From the NCBI GenBank assembly GCA_021496925.1, contig CP053915.1:3313501-3377500 (forward strand): a DNA stretch of 64,000 nucleotides, given 5' to 3'. Origin of the DNA: Acidovorax sp. YS12 (GTDB taxonomy: Bacteria; Pseudomonadota; Gammaproteobacteria; Burkholderiales; Burkholderiaceae_C). Position numbers and translations under genes: made by a program. Below the pieces are notes generated by a model. The model did no database searches. It saw nothing but the letters and a program-made list of their open reading frames with translations, and was not told the DNA's origin. Below, one piece after another: positions 1 through 8,466 of this stretch; the stretch's first letter is position 1; each line of letters begins with the position of its first letter.

Positions 1-2
1 GG

Positions 3-2423
3 CTGCCCTGGGCCGGACTGGTGGCGCCGGGCGTCGTCTTGAACAAGGACGGCAGCTTCCAGCGCACGGCGCGCTTTCGTGGCCCCGACCTTGACAGCGC
101 GACGCAAGGCGAGCTGATCGCCACGTCGGCTCGCTTGAACAACGCGCTGCGCCGCCTGGGTTCGGGCTGGGCGCTGTTCATCGAAGCCGAGCGCCGCGCC
201 GCCGCCCACTACCCGCACTCTGATTTCCCCGAACCGTTGTCCTGGCTGGTCGATGAGGAACGCCGCGCCACGTTTGAGGACTCGGGCAATCACTTCGAGA
301 GCTGCTACCACCTGACGCTGGTGTACCTGCCGCCAGAGGAATCGCGCGCCCGCGCGGCGGGGATGCTGTACGAGAACCGGCCCACCGAAGGCGTGGATTG
401 GCGCGAGCGTCTGACGGCCTTCGTCGCAGAGACGGATCGCGTCTTTGACCTGCTCGACGGCGTGATGCCGGAGATCGCCTGGTTGGACGACAGCCAGACG
501 CTAACCTACCTGCACGCGACCGTCTCGACGCGACGCTACCGCGTCGGCGTGCCCGAAGTGCCGTTCCATATCGACGCGCTGCTGACGGACTCCGCGCTGG
601 TCGGCGGCCTGGCGCCCATGCTGGGCGACCAGCACCTGCGCGTGGTGTCGGTGCGAGGCTTTCCGACTTCGACCTGGCCGGGGATTCTGGACGACCTCAA
701 CCGCCTGGGCTTTGCGTATCGCTGGAGTACGCGCTTTCTCTGCCTGGACAAAGCTGAGGCGGAACGGGAGTTGGGGCGCCTGCGCCGCCAGTGGTTCGCC
801 AAGCGCAAGAACATCATCGCGCTGCTGCGCGAAACGATTTTCCAGCAGGAAAGCCCGCTGGTCGATACCGACGCCAACAACAAGGCCGCCGATGCGGATG
901 CTGCGTTGCAGGAGCTGGGCAGCGATCAAGTCGCCTTCGGCTACCTGACGGCGACCGTCACTGTCATGGATGCAGACGCTACTGTGGCCGACGAGAAGCT
1001 GCGGATGGTGGAGCGTGTGATTCAGGGCCGGGGTTTCGTGACGATCCCCGAAACCTTGAACGCCGTGGATGCGTGGCTGTCCTCGATCCCCGGCAACGCC
1101 TATGCGAATGTGCGCCAGCCCATCGTCTCGACGCTGAACCTGGCGCACATGATGCCGGTGTCGGCGGTATGGGCCGGCCAGGAGCGCAATGCGCATCTCG
1201 ATGGCCCGCCGCTGATCGTCACGCGCACAGACGGCGCGACGCCGTTCCGGCTGGTGACGCACATCGGCGACGTGGGCAACACGCTGGTGGTCGGCCCCAT
1301 CGGCATGGGCAAGTCGGTGCTGCTGGCGACGATGGCGATGCAGTTCCGCCGCTATCGCGGCTCGCGCATCTTCGCCTTCGATATGGGGCGCTCGATCCGC
1401 GCGGCCATCCTGGGCATGGGCGGCGAGCACTACGACCTGGGCGCGGATGACGAAATCGCCTTCCAGCCACTGGCCCGCATCGACCGCGAGGGCTACCGCA
1501 CCTGGGCCAGCGAATGGGTGGAAGGCCGCCTGCTGCACGAAGGCGCGGCCATCGGCCCGGACGAGAAGGCGGCCATCTGGTCTGCGCTGGGGAGCTTGGC
1601 CAGCGCGCCGGTGGAGCAACGCACGCTCACGGGCCTGACGGCCTTGCTGCAATCGAACACCTTGCGCCAGGCACTCGCGCCCTACGTCCTGGGCGGAGCG
1701 CACGGCAGGCTGCTGGATGCCGACCACGACCGCCTCGGCACGGCCGACGTGCAGGCGTTCGAGATGGAGGAGCTGATGCACAGCAAGGCCGCTGTGCTCG
1801 CGGTGCTGCGCTACCTGTTCGCGCGCTTCGAGGAGCGGCTGGATGGTGCGCCCACGCTGCTGATTCTCGATGAAGCGTGGTTGTTCCTCGATGACCCGGT
1901 GTTCGCGGCGCGCATCCGCCAGTGGCTCAAGACGCTGCGCAAGAAGAACGTCAGCGTCATCTTCGCCACGCAGTCGCTCGCGGACGTGAAGGACTCGGCT
2001 ATTGCGCCGGCCATCATCGAAAGCTGCGCAAGCCGCATCTTCCTGCCGAACCCGCAGGCCACAGAGCCGCAGATTCGCACGATCTACGAAGGCTTCGGCC
2101 TCAACAGCCGGCAGATCGAGATCGTCGCCACCGCGCAACCCAAGCGCGACTACTACTACCAATCCCGCCTCGGCAACCGCGTGTTCGACCTCGCCCTGGG
2201 GCCGGCGACGTTGGCGTTCGCTGGCGCTTCCACGCCGCAAGACCAGCGCGCCATTGATGACGTTCTTGGCCGCGTGCTGCTGGACGCCGGCGTGCCCGGC
2301 TTCGCGGGCGCCTGGCTGCGCCATCGCTGCCTCGATTGGGCGGCTGACCTACTGCCCTCGTTCCCCGGCCTCGCGCCGGGTTCCCTCCGTACCGCTGACC
2401 ACCCCCAGGAGAACCAACCATGA
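3..2423 (+). CDS. trbE: TrbE conjugal transfer ATPase (5' end outside the window)
   Basis: TrbE is the VirB4-type cytoplasmic ATPase that energises pilus assembly and substrate transfer in P-type type IV secretion systems. The frame is already open at base 3 (codons for LPWAGLVAPGVV), which is internal TrbE sequence, so only a few dozen N-terminal residues should be missing. A Walker A motif (GPIGMGKS) is encoded at 1293-1316 and a Walker B motif (LLILDEAW) near 1858-1880. The last codons overlap the trbJ start in an ATGA. It is the first visible gene of a trbE-J-K-L-F-G-I series matching the transfer module of Tn4371-family elements. A GTG at 21 is possible as a start but would remove conserved residues. 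Confidence 0.93.
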   Translation: MPWAGLVAPGVVLNKDGSFQRTARFRGPDLDSATQGELIATSARLNNALRRLGSGWALFIEAERRAAAHYPHSDFPEPLSWLVDEERRATFEDSGNHFESCYHLTLVYLPPEESRARAAGMLYENRPTEGVDWRERLTAFVAETDRVFDLLDGVMPEIAWLDDSQTLTYLHATVSTRRYRVGVPEVPFHIDALLTDSALVGGLAPMLGDQHLRVVSVRGFPTSTWPGILDDLNRLGFAYRWSTRFLCLDKAEAERELGRLRRQWFAKRKNIIALLRETIFQQESPLVDTDANNKAADADAALQELGSDQVAFGYLTATVTVMDADATVADEKLRMVERVIQGRGFVTIPETLNAVDAWLSSIPGNAYANVRQPIVSTLNLAHMMPVSAVWAGQERNAHLDGPPLIVTRTDGATPFRLVTHIGDVGNTLVVGPIGMGKSVLLATMAMQFRRYRGSRIFAFDMGRSIRAAILGMGGEHYDLGADDEIAFQPLARIDREGYRTWASEWVEGRLLHEGAAIGPDEKAAIWSALGSLASAPVEQRTLTGLTALLQSNTLRQALAPYVLGGAHGRLLDADHDRLGTADVQAFEMEELMHSKAAVLAVLRYLFARFEERLDGAPTLLILDEAWLFLDDPVFAARIRQWLKTLRKKNVSVIFATQSLADVKDSAIAPAIIESCASRIFLPNPQATEPQIRTIYEGFGLNSRQIEIVATAQPKRDYYYQSRLGNRVFDLALGPATLAFAGASTPQDQRAIDDVLGRVLLDAGVPGFAGAWLRHRCLDWAADLLPSFPGLAPGSLRTADHPQENQP

Positions 2424-3175
2424 AATTGCATACCCCCAAACTCGCCGCGCTGACCGCTGCCTGCGTGCTCGCCTTCGGCATCGCGCAGCCCGCGCATGCC
2501 TTGTTCGGCGTCGGCGACATCGTGCTCGACCCGACCAATCTGATTCAGAACACGATGACTGCTGCGCGCACGCTGGAGCAGATCAACAACCAGATCCGCC
2601 AGCTCCAGAACGAAGCGCAAATGCTCATCAACCAGGCGCGCAACCTAGCCAGCCTGCCGTCCAGCGTGGTCGGCCAGTTGCGCGCGAACCTGGCGACCAC
2701 ACAACGACTGATCGCGCAGGCCAAGGGCCTGGCCTACGACGTGACGAGCATCGACCGCGAGTTCGCGCGTCTGTACCCCGAGAAGTACGCCGCCACGGTG
2801 AGCGGCAATCAGATGTACCTCGATGCGCAGGAGCGTTGGAAGAACACGCTCAACGGCCTGCAAACCACCATGCAGATGCAGGCCCAGGCGTCGCAGAACC
2901 TGAGCGACGACGAAAGCGTGCTGGCCGACCTTGTGGGCAAGAGCCAGTCGGCCGAGGGTGCGCTGCAAGCGATGCAGGCCATGAACCAGTTGCTGGCCTT
3001 GCAGGCCAAGCAGTCGATCCAGACGCAGCGGCTCCAGATCACGCAAGACCGCGCCGCCTCGCTGGAGCTGGCGCGGCAGGCGGCGGCCACGGAGCGCGGG
3101 CGCGAGGTGACGCGCCGTTTCCTGGGCACAGGCACGCCGTACACGCCACAGCCCGTCAATTTCTACAACCGCTGA
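2420..3175 (+). CDS. trbJ: TrbJ, mating-pair formation protein
   Basis: A 251-residue exported protein with a clear signal peptide (hydrophobic LAALTAACVLAFGIAQ ending PAHA-L). The mature part is helical and rich in Gln and Asn (EQINNQIRQLQNEAQML), as in TrbJ/VirB5-family proteins, which are thought to act in the periplasm and at the pilus tip during mating-pair formation. The start ATG overlaps the trbE stop, so the two genes are probably translationally coupled. It is followed after 11 bases by a small lipoprotein gene, as in IncP and Tn4371-like transfer operons. Confidence 0.92.
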   Translation: MKLHTPKLAALTAACVLAFGIAQPAHALFGVGDIVLDPTNLIQNTMTAARTLEQINNQIRQLQNEAQMLINQARNLASLPSSVVGQLRANLATTQRLIAQAKGLAYDVTSIDREFARLYPEKYAATVSGNQMYLDAQERWKNTLNGLQTTMQMQAQASQNLSDDESVLADLVGKSQSAEGALQAMQAMNQLLALQAKQSIQTQRLQITQDRAASLELARQAAATERGREVTRRFLGTGTPYTPQPVNFYNR

Positions 3176-3186
3176 CGGAGGCTGCC

Positions 3187-3513
3187 ATGCAACGCACGCC
3201 CGTCGTGTTCGCCTTCGCCGTTCATGCGCTGGTGCTGACCGGCTGTGACCGGCCGCTGCAGTTGCCGGTGAATGCGCTCGCAGCCGACCCGGCCCGGCTG
3301 CACGCGCTGCGCGCGCAGTGCCGCGCGGGCGCGCACGACGGCGCGTTTTGCGCGCAGGTGGCCCAGGCCGACCTGCGGCGCTTTCTCTCCGGCCACGCTG
3401 GGCCGGGCGAGTACCAGACGCTGGCCGACCTGCCGCCGATCCCGCCCAGCTTCGATGAACCCGCCGATGGCAGTGGGGCAATGGCTCTGCCTGGGCAGGA
3501 GGACTCGCCATGA
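3187..3513 (+). CDS. trbK: TrbK-like entry-exclusion lipoprotein
   Basis: A 108-residue protein starting MQRTPVVFAF, with a short hydrophobic stretch and a lipobox (LTGC, lipidated Cys near residue 20). The rest is small, charged and ends in a Pro-rich tail. Its place between trbJ and trbL and its lipoprotein signal fit TrbK, which prevents redundant transfer into cells that already carry the element. The family is poorly conserved, so the assignment leans on position. The ATG at 3187 follows GGAGGCTGCC, a good ribosome binding site, and the stop overlaps the trbL start. Confidence 0.75.
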   Translation: MQRTPVVFAFAVHALVLTGCDRPLQLPVNALAADPARLHALRAQCRAGAHDGAFCAQVAQADLRRFLSGHAGPGEYQTLADLPPIPPSFDEPADGSGAMALPGQEDSP

Positions 3514-4862
3514 ATGACGTGACGGTCATCGACCGCTTCCTCGATACCTTCTCGCGTTACATCGACTCGGGCTTCGGCCTGTTGCACGGCGAAGTGGCGT
3601 TTCTGACGGCCACGCTGATCATCATCGACATGACGCTCGCCGGGCTGTTTTGGGCGATGGGCCATGCCACCGGCCAGGGCGAGGACGTGATCGCCAAGCT
3701 GATCCGCAAGGTGCTGTACGTCGGCGCCTTCGCCTACATCATCGGCAACTTCAACTGGCTGGCCGGCATCGTGTTCCGCTCGTTCGCGGGCCTCGGCCTG
3801 ACGGCCAGCGGCTCGACCCTGAGCATGGAGAACTTCCTGCAGCCGGGACGGCTGGCGAAGGTCGGCATCGACGCCGGGGCGCCGATCCTTCAGCAGATCG
3901 GCAACATGGCGGGCTTTCCCGAGGTGTTCGTGAACATCACGCCCATCGTCGTGATGTTCCTGGCGTGGCTGATCGTCCTCCTGTGCTTCTTCGTGCTGGC
4001 GATCCAACTTTTCATCACGCTGATCGAGTTCAAGCTGACCACGCTCGCGGGCTTCGTGCTCGTGCCGTTCGCCCTCTGGAACAAGACGGCGTTCCTAGTC
4101 GAGAAGGTGTTGGGCAATGTGGTGTCGTCCGGCATCAAGGTGCTGGTGCTGGCGGTGATCGTGGGCATTGGTTCGGGGCTGTTCGCGGAGTTTCAGGTAC
4201 AGCCCGCCGAGCCATCCATCGACCACTCCGTGGTCGTGATGCTGGCCTCGCTGACGCTGCTGGCCTTGGGCATTTTCGGGCCGGGCATTGCGACCGGGCT
4301 GGTGTCCGGCGGGCCGCAACTCGGCGCGGGTGCGATGGCCGGTGCGGCGCTGGGCGCGGCCGGCGCTGCCGTTGCCGTGGGCGCTGCGGCCACGGGCGTC
4401 GGCGGCGCAGTCGCCGCCGGGGCGCGCATGGCGCCCGCAGCCGCCAAGCTGGCCGGTAGCGGAGCGCGTGCCGCCACCGGAGCCGCGAGCAGCGCCCGGT
4501 CAGCGTTTCAGGCAGGTTCTGCATCCGCCGGCGGTGGCCTCAAGGGCGCTGCCGCCGGCGTGGGCAATGTCGCCAAGACCGGCGCGCAGGCGGCCGGGCA
4601 GAAGGTGGCCTATGGCGCGCGTTCGATGAAGGAGCGCATGGCGGCGGCCTTTCGACCCGACGACGCCGGATCGGCGTCTGGGGCCGGTGCCGCCCAGGCG
4701 GCAAACGAGCCAACCCCATCCACCGAACAACCCGCCTGGGCCAAGCGCCTGCACCGCAGGCAGCAACTCACCCATGCCGCTACGACCGCCGCCCACACGC
4801 TGCGCGGCGGCGATGGCGGCAGCTCCAGCCAGGGGCCAAGCCTGCGCGATTCCGAATCCTGA
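3510..4862 (+). CDS. trbL: TrbL, polytopic inner-membrane channel protein
   Basis: TrbL is the VirB6-type inner-membrane component of the conjugative type IV secretion channel. The 450-residue product has about six hydrophobic segments in its first 270 residues (for example FLAWLIVLLCFFVLAIQLF). These are followed by a long Ala/Gly-rich low-complexity tail with many small residues and then a charged Pro-rich C terminus, an arrangement typical of TrbL. The start overlaps the trbK stop (ATGA). The gap to trbF is 18 bases and carries an AAGGAG ribosome binding site for trbF. Confidence 0.93.
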   Translation: MNDVTVIDRFLDTFSRYIDSGFGLLHGEVAFLTATLIIIDMTLAGLFWAMGHATGQGEDVIAKLIRKVLYVGAFAYIIGNFNWLAGIVFRSFAGLGLTASGSTLSMENFLQPGRLAKVGIDAGAPILQQIGNMAGFPEVFVNITPIVVMFLAWLIVLLCFFVLAIQLFITLIEFKLTTLAGFVLVPFALWNKTAFLVEKVLGNVVSSGIKVLVLAVIVGIGSGLFAEFQVQPAEPSIDHSVVVMLASLTLLALGIFGPGIATGLVSGGPQLGAGAMAGAALGAAGAAVAVGAAATGVGGAVAAGARMAPAAAKLAGSGARAATGAASSARSAFQAGSASAGGGLKGAAAGVGNVAKTGAQAAGQKVAYGARSMKERMAAAFRPDDAGSASGAGAAQAANEPTPSTEQPAWAKRLHRRQQLTHAATTAAHTLRGGDGGSSSQGPSLRDSES

Positions 4863-4880
4863 TCTTCAAGGAGAACTCCC

Positions 4881-5585
4881 ATGCGATTCAAACGACCGCA
4901 GGTGCGCTACGCCGACACGCCGCAGCCTGCCACCCCGTACCAATCCGCCGCGCAAGTCTGGGACGAGCGCATCGGCTCGGCCCGCGTGCAGGCTAGAAAC
5001 TGGCGTTTCATGGCCTTTGGCTGCCTCACCTTGGCCGTGCTGATGGCCGGTGGTCTGGTCTGGCGCTCCGCGCAATCCATCGTCACGCCCTACGTCATCG
5101 AGGTGGATAACGCGGGCCAGGTGCGCGCGGTCGGCGAGGCCGCCACGCCGTACCGGCCCAGCGATGCGCAGATCGCCTACCACCTGGGCCGCTTCATCGG
5201 CCTGGTGCGCAGCCTGTCCATCGACCCCATCGTGGTGCGGCAGAACTGGCTCGATGCCTACGACTACACGACCGACAAGGGCGCTGTTGTGCTCAACGAG
5301 TACGCCCGCGTGAACGATCCGTTCGCGCGCATCGGCAAGGAGTCAGTGACGGTGCAGATCACCAGCGTGACCCGCGCCAGTGACACGTCTTTCAACGTGC
5401 GCTGGACGGAGACGCGCTTCGTCAATGGCGCGCTGGATCGCACCGAACGCTGGAACGCCGTGGTTTCCATCGTGCAGCAGACGCCGCGCACCGAGCAGCG
5501 CCTGCGCAAGAACCCCCTGGGCATCTACGTCAACGGCCTGTCGTGGAGCCGCGAACTGGAAGGAAACGAAGGAGCAAAACCATGA
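4881..5585 (+). CDS. trbF: TrbF, VirB8-like mating-pair formation protein
   Basis: A 234-residue bitopic protein with a cytoplasmic N terminus, one transmembrane segment (FMAFGCLTLAVLMAGGLVW, about residues 36-54) and a periplasmic VirB8-like domain (residues about 75-225). VirB8/TrbF proteins form part of the inner-membrane platform of the type IV secretion apparatus. The start ATG at 4881 has a strong AAGGAG 8 bases upstream. The stop overlaps the trbG start by 4 bases. Length and order match Tn4371-type TrbF. Confidence 0.93.
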   Translation: MRFKRPQVRYADTPQPATPYQSAAQVWDERIGSARVQARNWRFMAFGCLTLAVLMAGGLVWRSAQSIVTPYVIEVDNAGQVRAVGEAATPYRPSDAQIAYHLGRFIGLVRSLSIDPIVVRQNWLDAYDYTTDKGAVVLNEYARVNDPFARIGKESVTVQITSVTRASDTSFNVRWTETRFVNGALDRTERWNAVVSIVQQTPRTEQRLRKNPLGIYVNGLSWSRELEGNEGAKP

Positions 5586-6577
5586 ATGATCTTTTCCGTA
5601 AATCCGTCTTGCCGGTGATGCTTCTGGCTTCGACCGTGCTGTTCTCTGGCTGCGCCACGCAGGGCAAGCCGCCGCCGACCATTTCGCTTGATGAGCCGGT
5701 ACAGGCCCAGCCGCTGCCAGAGCCGCCTGCGCCTGTGGAGGTGGTGACCGTGCCGCAGGTGCTGCCGATGCCGGCGCAGATGAAAAGTGTGCCGGATGCC
5801 AAGCCCACGCCGGAACCCGCCGATGAAACCGTGCGCGTGTCCCGCGCCAATGCCGAAGCGCGCATTGCACCGACGCGCGAGGGCTACGTCAACGCAATTC
5901 AAGTCTGGCCCTTCACGGACGGCGCGCTGTATCAGGTCTATGCGGCCGTAGGCCGCGTGACGGTAATCGCGCTCCAGCCCGGTGAGGAGCTGGTGACGGT
6001 GGCGGCGGGCGACACGGTACGCTGGATCGTCGGGGACACATCGAGCGGCAGCGGTGATGCGCTGCGCGTCAATGTGATGGTCAAGCCGATCCGCTCGGGG
6101 TTGAAGACGAATCTGGTCATCACCACCAGCCGGCGCACCTACCTGCTGGAACTGACATCGACAGAGAAGACGTGGATGGCGTCGGTGTCCTGGGAATATC
6201 CCAAGGACAAGATGCTGGCCTTGCAGCGCCAGTCGCAGGCGGCCAGCGCCGCCGCGCCGGTCGATACCGGCCTGTCGCTGGAGAAGATCCGCTTCCGCTA
6301 CGCCGTGTCGGGCAGCAATCCGCCGTGGAAGCCGCTGCGCGCCTTCGATGACGGCGAGAAGGTCTATATCCAGTTCCCGCCGGGCATCGCGCAAGGCGAG
6401 TTGCCGCCCTTGTTCGTGATCGGCGCGCAGGGCGACGGGCAACTGGTGAACTACCGTTTCCGCCCGCCGTACTACATCGTGGATCGGCTGTTCGGCGCGG
6501 CCGAACTGCGCCTGGGCGGTGATGGCGGTGACGTGGTGCGGATCGAGCGCACGGATGGCGTGGCGCGGAGGAACTGA
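5582..6577 (+). CDS. trbG: TrbG, VirB9-like outer-membrane core lipoprotein
   Basis: TrbG/VirB9 contributes to the outer-membrane core complex of the conjugative channel. The 331-residue product starts MNDLFRKSVL, has a lipoprotein signal with lipobox FSGC (Cys about residue 24), a Pro-rich linker and then the conserved VirB9 domain. The C-terminal part ends with the typical IRFRYAVSG and PYYIVDRLF segments. An upstream in-frame start at 5543 was rejected because it lies inside trbF and would bury the signal peptide. It is coupled to trbF by a 4-base overlap and followed 2 bases later by trbI. Confidence 0.93.
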   Translation: MNDLFRKSVLPVMLLASTVLFSGCATQGKPPPTISLDEPVQAQPLPEPPAPVEVVTVPQVLPMPAQMKSVPDAKPTPEPADETVRVSRANAEARIAPTREGYVNAIQVWPFTDGALYQVYAAVGRVTVIALQPGEELVTVAAGDTVRWIVGDTSSGSGDALRVNVMVKPIRSGLKTNLVITTSRRTYLLELTSTEKTWMASVSWEYPKDKMLALQRQSQAASAAAPVDTGLSLEKIRFRYAVSGSNPPWKPLRAFDDGEKVYIQFPPGIAQGELPPLFVIGAQGDGQLVNYRFRPPYYIVDRLFGAAELRLGGDGGDVVRIERTDGVARRN

Positions 6578-6579
6578 CC

Positions 6580-7851
6580 ATGAGCCAGGACGACACTCCT
6601 GACCTCGCCGCGCCGCAGGCGGGCAAGGTAGCACCCGAGGCGGTGGCGCTGCGCGCCCAGCCGCGTCCGGTCACACGCTTGAACCGGCGCACGCTGGCCA
6701 TCCTCGTCGGCGGCCTGTCGGTCGCCGTGCTGGGGGCCACGATCTGGTCATTGCAGCCGCATCGGCGTGGCGCGGGCGAGCAGACCGAGCTGTACAACGT
6801 CGATCGCGTGTCGAAGTCCGAAGGGCTGGATGGCCTGCCGGCCGACTACTCGAAGCTGCCGCCGAAGGTGCCCGAGCTGGGGCCGCCGCTGCCGGGCGAT
6901 CTCGGCCCGGCCATCGTGAAGTCGCAGCAGCCGGTGACGCCGACGTATGCGCCACCGGGGCACGACCCGGAGGATGCACGGCGCAAGGAGGCTGATGCGG
7001 CGGCGGGTTCGTCGGTGTTCTTCCGCTCGGGCAACCAGGGCAAGGCCGCCGCACCGGGAACAGCGCAAGCCGCTGCGGTTGCGCCTGGCAGCGCCTTGGC
7101 CGGCTTCGACCCGCTGGCCGCCGGGCCAGCCTCGACGGCGGCCCAGCCTGCCGACCCCACCGCGGTGCAGAACCGGCAAGACCAGAAAGAGGCGTTCCTG
7201 AAAGGCGGTTCTACGGAAACCCGCAACTCCGGCAATCTGCAAATGCCGGTCTCGCCGTATCAGGTCATGGCGGGAACGGTGATCGCCGGGGCGCTGGTGA
7301 CGGGCATCAAGTCGGACTTGCCGGGCGACGTGATCGTCACGGTGACGGAGCCGGTCTACGACACGGCCACGGGCAAGTTTCTGCTGATCCCCCAAGGCTC
7401 GCGCATCCTGGGCAAATACAACAGCCAGGTGAGCTACGGGCAGAGCCGCGTGCAGGTGGTGTGGAACCGCGTCATCCTGCCGGACACGTCTTCGCTGAAG
7501 CTCGACAACCTCGCGGGCACCGACCCGGCCGGTTACGCCGGCCTGGAGGATGGCGTCGATTGGCACTGGGATCGCGTCTTCGCGGGTGCGGCGTTGACCA
7601 CGTTGCTGGGCGTGGGTGCCGAGTTGGCCGCGCCGGAGAACCGGCAGAACGGCAACCGGATCGTGATCGCCGGACGCGACAGCGCGCAGGACAGCATCAA
7701 CCAGGTCGGCCAGGAGATGATCCGGCGCAACATGAACATCCAGCCGACGCTGACCGAACGGCCGGGCCTGCCGGTGCGGATCATCGTCAATCGCGATCTG
7801 GTGTTGCGGCCGTACCAGCCACTGTTCTTCAATCGGGGTGCAATGCGATGA
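6580..7851 (+). CDS. trbI: TrbI, VirB10-like channel protein
   Basis: TrbI/VirB10 spans the envelope and links inner-membrane ATPases to the outer-membrane core. The 423-residue protein has a cytoplasmic N terminus, one membrane anchor (LAILVGGLSVAVLGATIW, about residues 45-62), a Pro/Ala-rich periplasmic region and a C-terminal TrbI beta-barrel-like domain from about residue 215 (VMAGTVIAGALVTGIKSDLP to the end). The domain order and length are normal. The stop overlaps the start of the DUF2274 gene by 4 bases. Confidence 0.94.
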   Translation: MSQDDTPDLAAPQAGKVAPEAVALRAQPRPVTRLNRRTLAILVGGLSVAVLGATIWSLQPHRRGAGEQTELYNVDRVSKSEGLDGLPADYSKLPPKVPELGPPLPGDLGPAIVKSQQPVTPTYAPPGHDPEDARRKEADAAAGSSVFFRSGNQGKAAAPGTAQAAAVAPGSALAGFDPLAAGPASTAAQPADPTAVQNRQDQKEAFLKGGSTETRNSGNLQMPVSPYQVMAGTVIAGALVTGIKSDLPGDVIVTVTEPVYDTATGKFLLIPQGSRILGKYNSQVSYGQSRVQVVWNRVILPDTSSLKLDNLAGTDPAGYAGLEDGVDWHWDRVFAGAALTTLLGVGAELAAPENRQNGNRIVIAGRDSAQDSINQVGQEMIRRNMNIQPTLTERPGLPVRIIVNRDLVLRPYQPLFFNRGAMR

Positions 7852-8093
7852 GCGCGACCAAGAGGCTGCGGCTCGGGCCGCTGCCCAAGACCGAGAATGT
7901 GAAGCTGACCTTCGCTTGCCCGGCCAGCCTGAAAGCCGACCTCGACCGCTACGCCGCGTTGCACGCGCAGGCATACGGCAAAGCGGTCGATGCGACGACG
8001 TTGATTCCGCACATGCTGGAGGCGTTCATGGCGGGGGATCGGGGATTCAGGAAGGGAAGCGGGAGCAAGGCCGCACCGCCGAAGTCGGGTTGA
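7848..8093 (+). CDS. DUF2274 protein, last gene of the transfer operon
   Basis: An 81-residue basic protein (MSATKRLRLGPLPKTENVKL) that I recognise as the DUF2274 family, which commonly follows trbI in Tn4371-like and related conjugative elements. The central part (ASLKADLDRYAALHAQAYGK) looks like a ribbon-helix-helix-type small DNA-binding fold, so it may autoregulate the operon. That role is inference from size and composition. It is translationally coupled to trbI. A strong terminator follows 36 bases after the stop. Confidence 0.8.
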   Translation: MSATKRLRLGPLPKTENVKLTFACPASLKADLDRYAALHAQAYGKAVDATTLIPHMLEAFMAGDRGFRKGSGSKAAPPKSG

Positions 8094-8129
8094 CGATGCG
8101 GGCGTATCCGCCATCCACTCACCAAGAAG

Positions 8130-8158
8130 GCGCAGCCCACTGGCTGCGCTTTCGCTTT
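8130..8158 (+). terminator. Rho-independent terminator of the trb operon
   Basis: A perfect 8-bp stem GCGCAGCC / GGCTGCGC (8130-8137 and 8142-8149) with a CACT loop is followed by TTTCGCTTTT. It lies just after the last trb-operon gene and before the element boundary. Confidence 0.85.
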
Positions 8159-8366
8159 TGAGGAGCTTTCTGGGAGTGCAGGACTATGACGACCGATGCG
8201 ACCTTGCCTGCTGCGGTGCCCTTGCGCTTACCACCGCGAAGCGCCTATGCGACACCTAGCTCGAAAAGCAGCAAGAGCACACAACGGCTGAAATCTAGCC
8301 TAACCTACTACCCCATAAGACCTTTTGCCCCGCTGCATGTCTGCATGGAAGACTTGACAGCGGACA

Positions 8367-8374
8367 TTTTTCAT
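8367..8374 (+). other. attR-like site (TTTTTCAT) of a Tn4371-family ICE
   Basis: The octamer TTTTTCAT sits 270 bases after the last transfer gene, at the change from mobile-element genes to host genes. As I recall, TTTTTCAT (TTTTTYAT) is the direct repeat flanking Tn4371-family integrative elements, in which the trb genes lie near one end. The assignment combines sequence identity with position. The matching attL and integrase would be outside the window. The complement ATGAAAAA occurs at 8393-8400, so the site also forms one arm of an imperfect hairpin with host DNA. Confidence 0.72.
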
Positions 8375-8375
8375 C

Positions 8376-8459
8376 GCCGGGGGCCGCCCCCAGATGAAAA
8401 AGCGGCCCCCTCGCGGGGGCAGCGAACTACGCGAAGCGAGGTAGCGTGGGGGCTTTTTC
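8376..8459. repeat. GC-rich intergenic repeat at the 3' end of the SDR gene
   Basis: A palindromic GC-rich stretch (GGGGGCCGCCCCC, then CCCCCTCGCGGGGGCAGCG, then GTAGCGTGGGGGCTTTTTCC) ends a few bases from the stop of the minus-strand SDR gene. Its architecture matches the elements downstream of yidC and pckG in this window. It may act as transcription terminator. The rest of 8160-8366 shows no gene I can support. Confidence 0.5.
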
Positions 8460-8466
8460 CATGGCG

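Noticed and set aside
501..2324. 607-codon open frame antisense to trbE
   Set aside because: The trbE frame has clear VirB4 motifs. The antisense product is Arg/Ala/His-rich with no recognisable domain, as expected from codon bias in high-G+C DNA.
2002..3513. 503-codon frame running from trbE into trbK
   Set aside because: Only its last 108 codons (from 3187) are the real TrbK-like lipoprotein; the upstream part is a shadow of trbE and trbJ.
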